NCBI GenBank assembly: GCA_949025205.1
Contig: CARMXJ010000023.1
Coordinates: forward strand, 1-19,565
DNA from: an uncultured Bacilli bacterium
GTDB taxonomy: Bacteria; Bacillota_I; Bacilli_A; RF39; UBA660
Length of the DNA stretch: 19,565 nucleotides
Direction: 5' to 3'
The notes beneath the pieces are model-generated. The model searched no databases and was not told the origin of the DNA. It saw nothing but the letters and a program-made list of their open reading frames with translations. Made by a program: the position numbers and the translations under genes. Positions 1 to 7,389 of the stretch are shown here, one piece after another (position 1 is the first letter of the stretch; the number at the start of each line of letters is the position of its first letter).

Positions 1-48
1 TGATACCATTTTTTTCTTATATTTTAAATAAAACCTTTCCGGACAGGT

Positions 49-942
49 CTAATCACTCACCATTATGATATATTCAAAAGGTCTTCTATGAAGAGTGGTA
101 TCTCCAAAAATTTTTTGATAAACTTCGGGATTGATAAATGGGTGCGCATTCGTAATAAGAAAGGATAAACCATTCATTTTATGACTAAAATATTTTTGAT
201 TATCCAATTTCCACTTTTGGTTTATCTCTTTTTCTTCATAGAATTCTTGGATAGAAGTAGGATAATTTTCCATACAATATAAAATTAAGTCAATTAATAG
301 AAATTGGGAGGTGGATGCTTGGTATTTAAAATGGCCTAAGTTTTCTATTAAAAATCTTTCAATTTCTAGTTTTAATTTTGCTTGTTGTATTTTATGCATT
401 GCATTATTTTCTTGTTTTAAATGAGAAAAAAAGTATTTTTTCTGTTCTTCAGGAAGAGTAACAGAACTATAAGTATAATAGTTGGCTTTTATGTAATCTA
501 CTAAATTGATTAAAAATAAAAAATTTGTTGGTATTTCCCTTTCAGGTATCGAAAAACATTCTGTTTTAAATCTTTCATCAACAGTAAGAAAATATTTGGT
601 TATAAAGTAGCGAATGGAACGTTCTATTTTAATTGGATTTGTAGCGTGTTTTTTGGCAATTATAGGATACAATTCTTTTGTTGGACTTATCAAATAATGA
701 TTTTCTTGTTGGTATAAATATTCCAAACTGTCTAAAATATATTTTGATTCTATCATTGCTTTTGGGAAATTTTCTAGTAAATGCTCAATATATCCACTTA
801 AAGTTTGGTTCTCTTCTGCAAAAAAAGCTTCTGGGTATTTTTTTACGATTTCTTCTTTTTGGAGAGCAAAAGATAGATTATTTGCTACTATTTGATCTTT
901 TAACCATTTTTGTATTTTTTCTTTTTCTTTAAATCCTAACAT
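49..942 (-). CDS. Spo0A C-terminal-like helical DNA-binding protein, tandem domains, no receiver
   Basis: A 297-aa protein without signal peptide or membrane segment. Residues about 64-152 look like the Spo0A C-terminal (DNA-binding) domain: TKELYPIIAKKH followed by a recognition-helix-like IERSIRYFITKYF recalls TKVLYPDIAKKF and VERAIRHAIEVAW of Bacillus Spo0A, and IPTNFLFLINLVDYI recalls the closing KPTNSEFIAMVADKL segment. Residues about 210-297 look like a second, degenerate copy: FLLIDLILYCMEN at its start and FGDTTLHRRPFEYIIMVSD at its end align to FGYTV...NSEFIAMVAD, but the basic recognition helix is not recognisable. There is no phospho-acceptor receiver domain, so it would not be a phosphorelay target; DNA binding is inferred from the first domain only. 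ATG start preceded by AGAGGGG. It has its own promoter (969-998) just after the terminator of the upstream unit. The match was made by eye. Confidence 0.7.
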   Translation of the reverse strand: MLGFKEKEKIQKWLKDQIVANNLSFALQKEEIVKKYPEAFFAEENQTLSGYIEHLLENFPKAMIESKYILDSLEYLYQQENHYLISPTKELYPIIAKKHATNPIKIERSIRYFITKYFLTVDERFKTECFSIPEREIPTNFLFLINLVDYIKANYYTYSSVTLPEEQKKYFFSHLKQENNAMHKIQQAKLKLEIERFLIENLGHFKYQASTSQFLLIDLILYCMENYPTSIQEFYEEKEINQKWKLDNQKYFSHKMNGLSFLITNAHPFINPEVYQKIFGDTTLHRRPFEYIIMVSD

Positions 943-968
943 AAAACCCCTCTTTTTAAATTTTTGTT

Positions 969-998
969 AGTATACCCTTTTCTTAAACTTTTTGTCAA
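969..998 (-). promoter_or_regulatory. Sigma-A promoter for the Spo0A-C-like gene
   Basis: Reading the minus strand, TTGACA (998-993), an 18-nt spacer, then TATACT (974-969). The predicted start near 962 gives a short leader with an AGAGGGG Shine-Dalgarno before the ATG at 942. The -35 box directly abuts the T-tract of the terminator at 997-1022, a compact junction between transcription units. Confidence 0.75.
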
Positions 999-1022
999 TA
1001 AAAAAGAAGATGTTACTCTTCT
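997..1022 (-). terminator. Intrinsic terminator of the recD2 unit
   Basis: On the minus strand AGAAGA-GTAACA-TCTTCT forms a 6-bp stem followed by TTTTTTATT. The stop codon of the 51-aa ORF lies at the foot of the stem. It ends the recD2/small-ORF transcript before the next promoter. Confidence 0.7.
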
Positions 1023-1176
1023 AATTTTTATTTTTTATCATGTGATTTGCTTCATCCATCATGGTATTTAATAGTTTGTCAGCATTCTTTTTCGTACTTT
1101 TATTCGTTAATAAATAAGTTGCTAATCCTGCTCCACAAGCCATACCGACAGTTGTAGCTACCATCATTTTTTTCAT
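1021..1176 (-). CDS. Small 51-aa protein with hydrophobic N-terminus (unknown)
   Basis: A short ORF starting MKKMMVATTVGMACGAGLA and ending ANHMIKNKN, with a good AGGAAGTGA Shine-Dalgarno 5-6 nt before the ATG. Residues about 4-22 form a short glycine/alanine-rich hydrophobic segment that could be a membrane anchor. The rest is a lysine-rich amphipathic helix with a run of Met/Asn/Lys, similar in style to small YtxH-like anchored proteins of Bacillota, although no family can be assigned. It begins 37 nt after recD2, and its stop merges with the terminator, so it is probably the last gene of the recD2 transcript. The case for it being real is the ribosome site, the position and the filled intergenic space. 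There is no homology evidence. Confidence 0.6.
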   Translation of the reverse strand: MKKMMVATTVGMACGAGLATYLLTNKSTKKNADKLLNTMMDEANHMIKNKN

Positions 1177-1213
1177 AATCAATCACTTCCTTGTTACTAG
1201 TATGGCGTAACTT

Positions 1214-3406
1214 TTATAAATTATGCAATAAAACCTCTTTTAGTGTTGTTTTACGATTACTACTGTAATCATTATTCATGGCCATTAAAAATGCATTTTT
1301 TTCTCCAACAATTACTAAACTTTTTTTAGCTCTGGATACTCCTGTATAAATCAGTTTGTTGTAAAGCATTTTGTAGTAATTTTTACTAATTGGTAATATC
1401 ACATGAGGGAATTCACTCCCTTGGCTTTTGTGAATCGTTATGGCATAAGCATGTTTTATCATGTATAAATCTTCTTTTTGGTATTCAACATAATTTCCAT
1501 CAAAGTCAATGGTAATGATTTCCTTTTTGCGCGGATTGTATCTAGTTTCAATTTTTTCGATATAACCGATATCGCCATTGTATACGTTACAATCTGGGTT
1601 ATTTACAAGTTGTAAGACTTTATCTTTTTCTCTATACGTAACATCTCCAAAGTGTAATTCTTTCAAATTTTCTTTTTGAGGATTAAAAAGTTCTTGTAAA
1701 GCTAGGTTTAAATTGTCTATTCCGTTTTCTCCTTTATACATAGGAGCAAGTATTTGGATGTCATCTACCTTTAATCCTTTTTTAATACTTCGTTTGCATA
1801 TTTCTTTTATAATTTTGGTAATTTCTTTGCTTTCGGTCATAAAAAAATTGTAATCATCTTTTTTATCAGTAAAATTTTCGCTTAGATTATGTTCCTTTAT
1901 TTCTTTGGCTAAATAAGCTATATAAGAGTTTTCACTTTGGCGATAGATTTTATCTAGAGGATTATACGAAAACAAATTGGAAGCCACTAAATCGTTTAAA
2001 ATAAGGCCTGCTCCGACACTCGGAAGTTGAAAGGTATCCCCTACAAGTACTAATTGAATGCTTGCATCTAGTCCTTTTAAAAGGGAATCAAATAAAAAAG
2101 TATCAATCATACTTACTTCATCCACAATGATTAGTTTATGATGATTTTTGTTGTATTCGTTAATTGCAAAATCGTTAGTGTCTTTGTTCCATTTTAGGTA
2201 TCTATGAATGGTCATAGCTGGTAAGTGTGTTGATTCTGCTAGTTTTTTACTAGCTCTACCTGTAGGGGCTAGAAGGGCAATATTTGTTATAACATCTATT
2301 GGAGATAGTTTATGTATCTCAATATATAATTTGGTGATAGCATTAATTATAGTTGTTTTCCCTGTTCCAGGTCCTCCTGAAATAATGGACACTCGATTTT
2401 CTAAAGCACTTTTAATGGCTTTTTTTTGGTCGAGGTTATAAGAAACATTTAAGTTGTTTTCCAAACTTTTCATACTACTTTCAAAGTCTTCCATTTCTTT
2501 TTTGGGAAGTCCTATTATTTTTTCTAAATTTCTTGCTATATCGTGTTCCCGAAGATAATTTTCGATTAAATAATATTTTTCTTCTACACACTTTATTAAA
2601 TTAAGACTTATAAGTTCCTCTAATAGTTCTATAAACTCTTCCTCTTCTAAAATAAGTTTAAAATAGGTTTTTAATGCCGCATATATTTCTTCTTTTTCGT
2701 AATAGATGTCTCCAGCGGTATCACTAATTCTTTTCATAGCTTCTAGAATACATTCTTTTTTTCGAATGCCATCTTCTTTGTTAAAATGAGTCGTATAAAT
2801 GTAATCTAGTTTGTTAAAATCAATTATCTTTTTGAAATAATAAAGATTGGTATGTAAGAATTCTTTCGTTTTTTCTTTGTATTTTTTTATGATTTTGGTT
2901 GCTTCTCCAACAGAAAAACCATATTGTTTCAGTTCAATGATTAAATCATCACTAGAAGAGTGTGCAAGCAAAGAGGCATAAATATTATTGGCACGATTTT
3001 CTGTCATATCCGGAACTAAAAACAAGTTATTTTTGTTTTCTTTAATTAGGTCGATTGCTTTTTCTCCTAAAGTTTCTACAATTTTACGAGCTGTTTTTTC
3101 TCCACAGCCTTTAATCAAAGGACTTGCTAGAAATTCGATGACGGCATCGCTTCCTGTAGGGCGTTCTTTTTCATAATTCATAATTTTGTATTGAAAGCCA
3201 AAGCGTTCATGTTTTATGTATTCTCCTTGTAAAATATAGGTTTCTTCTTCATTAGGGTCTAGTATAGTCCCTGTTATAGTAATGGTTTTATTTATGTGTT
3301 CTTTCATATAGTCTGCACTTGCTTCTTTTACACGGAAAGTTCCGACAAAAAAGCCATTTTCGTTTTTAAAAATAGTCGCTCTAATTTTTCCTTTGATATA
3401 GTCCAT
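1214..3406 (-). CDS. recD2: RecD2-like ATP-dependent DNA helicase
   Basis: A superfamily 1B 5'-3' DNA helicase of the RecD2/YrrC type found in Bacillota, which works without RecBC and is linked to repair and replication-fork processing. Visible in order: an N-terminal OB-like segment (residues 1-75); a helix-hairpin-helix region around residues 97-125 (LIKGCGEKTARKIVETLG); Walker A GGPGTGKT at 344-351; Walker B DEVSM at 429-433; motif III GDTFQLPSVGAG at 456-467; HKSQGSEF at 659-666; and motif VI YTGVSRAK at 687-694. All helicase motifs look intact. At 730 aa it is somewhat shorter than Bacillus YrrC (about 800). I chose the ATG at 3406 because the in-frame GTG at 3415 lies inside the Shine-Dalgarno TAGGTGA, while 3406 has ideal 5-nt spacing. 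Own promoter at 3425-3453; followed by the 51-aa ORF. Confidence 0.95.
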   Translation of the reverse strand: MDYIKGKIRATIFKNENGFFVGTFRVKEASADYMKEHINKTITITGTILDPNEEETYILQGEYIKHERFGFQYKIMNYEKERPTGSDAVIEFLASPLIKGCGEKTARKIVETLGEKAIDLIKENKNNLFLVPDMTENRANNIYASLLAHSSSDDLIIELKQYGFSVGEATKIIKKYKEKTKEFLHTNLYYFKKIIDFNKLDYIYTTHFNKEDGIRKKECILEAMKRISDTAGDIYYEKEEIYAALKTYFKLILEEEEFIELLEELISLNLIKCVEEKYYLIENYLREHDIARNLEKIIGLPKKEMEDFESSMKSLENNLNVSYNLDQKKAIKSALENRVSIISGGPGTGKTTIINAITKLYIEIHKLSPIDVITNIALLAPTGRASKKLAESTHLPAMTIHRYLKWNKDTNDFAINEYNKNHHKLIIVDEVSMIDTFLFDSLLKGLDASIQLVLVGDTFQLPSVGAGLILNDLVASNLFSYNPLDKIYRQSENSYIAYLAKEIKEHNLSENFTDKKDDYNFFMTESKEITKIIKEICKRSIKKGLKVDDIQILAPMYKGENGIDNLNLALQELFNPQKENLKELHFGDVTYREKDKVLQLVNNPDCNVYNGDIGYIEKIETRYNPRKKEIITIDFDGNYVEYQKEDLYMIKHAYAITIHKSQGSEFPHVILPISKNYYKMLYNKLIYTGVSRAKKSLVIVGEKNAFLMAMNNDYSSNRKTTLKEVLLHNL

Positions 3407-3424
3407 ATCATTCACCTACAAACA

Positions 3425-3453
3425 ATTGTATCATATAAAAAAAGTAAAGACAA
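3425..3453 (-). promoter_or_regulatory. Probable promoter of recD2
   Basis: Minus strand: TTGTCT (3453-3448), 17-nt spacer, TACAAT (3430-3425) with an upstream TGa extended -10. It overlaps the loop and 3' arm of the preceding terminator, and the predicted leader is only about 12 nt, so it is moderately supported. Read-through from the 128-aa gene is an alternative. Confidence 0.45.
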
Positions 3454-3466
3454 ACTCTACTTTTTT
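3437..3466 (-). terminator. Intrinsic terminator after the 128-aa gene
   Basis: Minus strand AAAGTAGAG-TTTGT-CTTTACTTT forms a 9-bp stem with one G-U pair, extendable with A-U pairs on both sides, followed by a T-rich tract. A-tract and T-tract flank both sides, so it could work in either direction. Confidence 0.75.
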
Positions 3467-3851
3467 ATTTTGTGTAGCCTAGAACATATAATTCGTAAGA
3501 AAATAAATCATAAGTTTTATCCATTTCAACTAAATTGTTCGCTTCTTTAAAGTTATGTAAATCCTTCCACATTTCGTATAGACGATTGTAAGTGTTTAAC
3601 ATTCGATTATATTCGGATTTCGTAGCGTTCATTAAGCGATTGTAATAATCGTTTAGACTTGCAATGATATATTTGTTTAATTCTTCGTAATTTCGGTTTC
3701 CAATTTTGGTAATTCTTTTATATTCTTTTTCCCGAATAAAAGGTTGTAAAAAACTCGAATTCAACAGAACATCTTGGTTTACTTCCAAAGTACCAATTGA
3801 TTGATCACCTTCGGCAATTTTATACTTTTTAAACGCTTCGTCCACAAACAT
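3465..3851 (-). CDS. Hypothetical 128-aa helical protein
   Basis: A soluble, probably all-helical protein of unknown function. It is rich in Asn, Tyr and Lys, with a central helix carrying regularly spaced Tyr/Asn/Arg residues (NKYIIASLNDYYNRLM, then NRMLNTYNRLYEMWKDL, residues about 60-98). No catalytic motif, signal peptide or membrane segment is visible. The ORF extends upstream to GTG and ATG codons at 3860 and 3857, but these overlap or crowd the AGGGTGA Shine-Dalgarno; the ATG at 3851 has correct spacing. It is monocistronic, with a near-consensus promoter (3871-3899) and a terminator (3437-3466). I do not recognise the family. Confidence 0.75.
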   Translation of the reverse strand: MFVDEAFKKYKIAEGDQSIGTLEVNQDVLLNSSFLQPFIREKEYKRITKIGNRNYEELNKYIIASLNDYYNRLMNATKSEYNRMLNTYNRLYEMWKDLHNFKEANNLVEMDKTYDLFSYELYVLGYTK

Positions 3852-3870
3852 AATCATCACCCTATTATGT

Positions 3871-3899
3871 ATTATACTCTTTTTTCTATTTTTTGTAAA
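3871..3899 (-). promoter_or_regulatory. Sigma-A promoter of the 128-aa gene
   Basis: Minus strand TTTACA (3899-3894), 17-nt spacer, perfect TATAAT (3876-3871), leading into an AGGGTGA ribosome site and the ATG at 3851. Confidence 0.75.
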
Positions 3900-4030
3900 T
3901 TTTTCTATCTTTTCTATCTTTGTTCTTTTACAAATTACGTAAAGTTCAATCGAACAAATAAAGGAATTGAAAATAAATTTTATAGTAAAATAGTTTGTAT
4001 TTAATAATATTTGATTTATTTTTAAACATT

Positions 4031-4235
4031 TTCATACAATTAGCTGTAATTAATTATAATATTATTAACTACTTTTATCCTTTTCTCCTAATAGGAGTAG
4101 ATGTCTAATCTAATTTTAGTTCTCTTACTTGGCTATCAAGGTTGCTTTGATTTTGTATATTTACTGCAACTTGTTCAACACTTAGTTGTTGTGAGTCATG
4201 TGATAATGCAAATTGATTTAATTCTTTTTTCGTGA
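4031..4235 (+). other. Possible small hydrophobic antisense ORF with its own promoter
   Basis: On the plus strand TTCATA (4031-4036), 18-nt spacer and TATAAT (4055-4060) precede AGGAG (4093-4097) and an ATG at 4101. The ORF at 4101-4235 encodes 44 aa beginning MSNLILVLLLGYQG and continuing strongly hydrophobic to a TGA. It lies entirely antisense to the 3' end of the 1094-aa gene. The size, hydrophobicity and antisense arrangement recall small membrane peptides or type I toxins. The SD spacing is only 3 nt, however, and antisense of a Gln/Asn/Leu-rich gene end can look hydrophobic by chance. Speculative. Confidence 0.2.
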
Positions 4236-7200
4236 GTTCATATTCCCTTATGGCTTTCTTATCAAAACATAATACACAAGAACTTATAATTTTCCCGTTT
4301 TGAAAAATAATGTACCAATTATCACCTGTGAATACAGTTGATTCCTCGGGTATTAATACCATTTTAAATTCTTCAGCATCAATATAAGATTTAATGCCAT
4401 TAATTTTATTGATTTTTCTAAATATAGTAATATCAGGTTGGTCGGTTGCCATAATATGATTTCTAGTTCTTTCATATACCGCTTCAACGTTTTTAGGTTT
4501 TATATCTCGTGGTTTTAATGTATCTCTTCTTTTAGAAGATGCCATACAAATAAGAGAATAGTCACCATAATCGGTTGTAAACGATCCAATATTTTCTGAT
4601 TCTTGTAGATTTTCTGTGTTATTCACAAAATCTTCCCAATCTTCACTATCATTATCCATTGGCTCATCACCAATTTTTTCGGTTACATCATCAGGTACAT
4701 TTGAATCACAATCTTGCAATGAATAACTGCTTGTTACGAATACATAATCAATTTTATCAACTTCATAAGGATTTTGATGAGAAGTACTAACAATATCTTC
4801 ACATGCTTTTTTAAAGGTTTCTATAATATCATTTTTCTCATTTTCATAATCTCCATTATAAATGTTGCCACCTTCATCATAAATTGTTCTTAATTGATTA
4901 AAAAATACACAATTACCATTTCTAAAACCACCAGCTCTTGCTATAAAATTGCCAAAACTATCAGTAATCTTAATAACTAAACCATTTTTATCCAATGCAC
5001 AATAGTGCAGAAAGTCATTATCATTACCATCTATTCTAAAACAGGCATCAGTACTTATTCCTGCAAGTAAAACAGATTCATCTTGGGAATCATATACTGA
5101 ATACTTATAATTCATTGTTTCGCCATTTACAAATGGAACTGTAGATTTATTTCTTTTAACCATTTGACAGACAAACTCTTTTGCCATTGAAACAATTTTT
5201 TCAGCATCTTCATTAGTGTAATCTTTAAACTTATATAATTTTTCGATAATTTCTTTTCCTAAAATGGCTATTGCCTCTGCATCAGCACATTCACTCATAT
5301 CATTTAATATTAGTAATTCATCATATTTTGTAGTATCAAAAACAAATTCCTTTGACAAATCGGACATATTTTTCATGTTATTTATTAAATCCTTTATATC
5401 ATCTATACGAACACCATTATTTCTTAATTTAGAATTACAATCCCTTCTCATAAATAATAACAACCAAATAATGCTATTATTTATTAATAGATTATATAAG
5501 TTGGCAAACGATTCGTTATCAATAAAGCTTGTTATTTCAAATCCATAATTATAATTCATGCAGGCTTTGTATAAATCATTTAAATCAAACCACTCAAGAT
5601 ATTTTTTGTCGAATTCAAAATACTCATCAGTAAATGGTAGCTCTTCAGCAAGTTCCGCTAAAATGTCATCATCTATTTCGCTATTAATTTCCATTGTTCT
5701 AACTTTTAAAATAATGTCTTTTTTAATTTTTTTAAATAACCTTGCTTTTTTTCTAAACTCATTATATGCACTGAAGTCATCAGCATCGAAAGTAGCACCA
5801 ATATAAATATATTTTTTAGTTATTTCATCATATTTAATTATATCTTTATAATTGTTTACTTCAGCACCATCATATTGTATATAACCACTATTTAATCTAT
5901 TTATTAATTTAAGAGCTTTTTCGTATCTTTCATAATTATCATAATTATATGGTACTTTAAAAATATCACCAATTTTAGAATACCTATCAAATACAAATCC
6001 ATTTATCATACTCCAAATAATTTTATTGTCAGCATATTGGCTGTAAAATTGGGCAATATTATTGAGAAATTTACATATTTTTTCATCATTATTTTGATAC
6101 AAGTTCCTAAATACTTCCTTCTTTTGGTTTTGTATAACTTTTTTATTAACTATTGGATGATCCATTCGTAATGTAAAATATTCTTTTATCCATTCGTAAT
6201 ATTCTTTTAACTCATTTTTTTTATAATTTTCTTTACATTTTGAAACATATAAAGCAGCTAATTTTGCAATTACATCTTGATAAGGTTGCACTTTTTTTAA
6301 TTTTCTAGTTGTATTACTATGAAAAATGTTAAAATATTCTTGCATTGCATTATATATAACATCATATTTATCGGCTAGAGTTAATTTCATATTTCTTAAA
6401 AAAGATAGGTTTTTCAATGCATGATTAAAATCATCATAATTTCTCAATTGGGTACATATTTTCCCAAATATATTCTCATATTCATCTATATTATCGTTTC
6501 TATGATTTTGCCATTCTGCTTCAGCAACAGTTTGAAAAATGGATTCAAATGTGTGAATAGATGGCCAGCTTTTAATTGCATCACTAAAAATTTTATTGAA
6601 CCTTAGCATGTATTCTTCATTATTATTACCATACACATTAAGTTGTTTAAGACAATAACCTAAAACATCGCTATCTAATATTTGATCTAGTGTTCTTTCT
6701 CTTAAATATCCAGTTCCATAAGAATATCCATTTAGTAACAAATATTTAAAAACTTCGGGATGATCTTTGGCAGATTCACCTGCATATTGTATATTTTTTT
6801 TATCTTTTTTTATTGATTCTAATACAATTTTTATATTTTCTTTTAAAAAGATATTACTTTTATTAGATAATTCATAATTATTATTAATTAACTCATCAAT
6901 TAAATTGTCTTGTTCATCATCTTTCATTGAACTCCAATTTATAAAATCGGCAGATGCAACATCAAGTTTAATGGAGTTTAATGAAACATTATAATTACTT
7001 TTCAAAAAATCAGGACTATTTTTACTTAAAACCAAACCATTCTTTAATGCTTCAGCAATAATATATGATTGTAGATTAGGTGTAAAGTTTTTAATAAAAT
7101 TAACACTATTTAGACTTCTTGCAATAGCAACTCTTATACATTCTTCATTTTCAATAATAAAGTTAGGTGTATCTTCAGTAAATATATTATTACTATTTAT

Positions 7201-7389
7201 GAAAGAATCAATAATCAGTTGTTTTTGCTCCTTTGTTAATTGAAAATCGTTTGGAATTTTGCCTTTTACAATAGCTCTTATCATCACTAAAGTATCTCTA
7301 CTGAATAATCCGTTATCTGCAATAATAATATTTTTGTTTTCCAATATAAAATCAAATAATTTCATCATTTCATTATTACCCATTTCCAT
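4105..7389 (-). CDS. Large 1094-aa repeat-containing protein of unknown function, partner of the peptidase
   Basis: A 1094-aa acidic, Asn-rich cytoplasmic-looking protein with no signal peptide. The N-terminus carries about three ~50-aa tandem repeats (residues 57-104, 108-156, 161-209, and part of a fourth from 210), each roughly II..xL.N...L...SP.FLK.N..V.L.SIK.D..S..FI. The middle (230-740) is predicted helical with many charged residues. A distinct block at about 770-890 contains TDACFRIDGNDNDFLHYC, then ITDSFGNFIARAGGFRNGN and NQLRTIYDEGG, and ends VFVTSSYSLQDCD. It has clustered Cys/His and looks like a folded, possibly ligand-binding domain. An acidic linker (890-935) leads to a C-terminal domain containing TDYGDYSLICMASSKR. 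No nucleotide-binding or nuclease motif is recognisable. Its ATG overlaps the TAA of the peptidase gene by one base, with GGTGAG as ribosome site, so the two are translationally coupled and governed by the poly-G promoter at 8323-8351. Function unknown. Confidence 0.85.
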   Translation of the reverse strand: MEMGNNEMMKLFDFILENKNIIIADNGLFSRDTLVMIRAIVKGKIPNDFQLTKEQKQLIIDSFINSNNIFTEDTPNFIIENEECIRVAIARSLNSVNFIKNFTPNLQSYIIAEALKNGLVLSKNSPDFLKSNYNVSLNSIKLDVASADFINWSSMKDDEQDNLIDELINNNYELSNKSNIFLKENIKIVLESIKKDKKNIQYAGESAKDHPEVFKYLLLNGYSYGTGYLRERTLDQILDSDVLGYCLKQLNVYGNNNEEYMLRFNKIFSDAIKSWPSIHTFESIFQTVAEAEWQNHRNDNIDEYENIFGKICTQLRNYDDFNHALKNLSFLRNMKLTLADKYDVIYNAMQEYFNIFHSNTTRKLKKVQPYQDVIAKLAALYVSKCKENYKKNELKEYYEWIKEYFTLRMDHPIVNKKVIQNQKKEVFRNLYQNNDEKICKFLNNIAQFYSQYADNKIIWSMINGFVFDRYSKIGDIFKVPYNYDNYERYEKALKLINRLNSGYIQYDGAEVNNYKDIIKYDEITKKYIYIGATFDADDFSAYNEFRKKARLFKKIKKDIILKVRTMEINSEIDDDILAELAEELPFTDEYFEFDKKYLEWFDLNDLYKACMNYNYGFEITSFIDNESFANLYNLLINNSIIWLLLFMRRDCNSKLRNNGVRIDDIKDLINNMKNMSDLSKEFVFDTTKYDELLILNDMSECADAEAIAILGKEIIEKLYKFKDYTNEDAEKIVSMAKEFVCQMVKRNKSTVPFVNGETMNYKYSVYDSQDESVLLAGISTDACFRIDGNDNDFLHYCALDKNGLVIKITDSFGNFIARAGGFRNGNCVFFNQLRTIYDEGGNIYNGDYENEKNDIIETFKKACEDIVSTSHQNPYEVDKIDYVFVTSSYSLQDCDSNVPDDVTEKIGDEPMDNDSEDWEDFVNNTENLQESENIGSFTTDYGDYSLICMASSKRRDTLKPRDIKPKNVEAVYERTRNHIMATDQPDITIFRKINKINGIKSYIDAEEFKMVLIPEESTVFTGDNWYIIFQNGKIISSCVLCFDKKAIREYELTKKELNQFALSHDSQQLSVEQVAVNIQNQSNLDSQVRELKLD

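Noticed and set aside
1..48. Possible terminator after the Spo0A-C-like gene (ACCT-N8-AGGT followed by TTTATTT on the minus strand)
   Set aside because: The stem is only 4 bp; too weak to list as a terminator, although position and T-run would fit.
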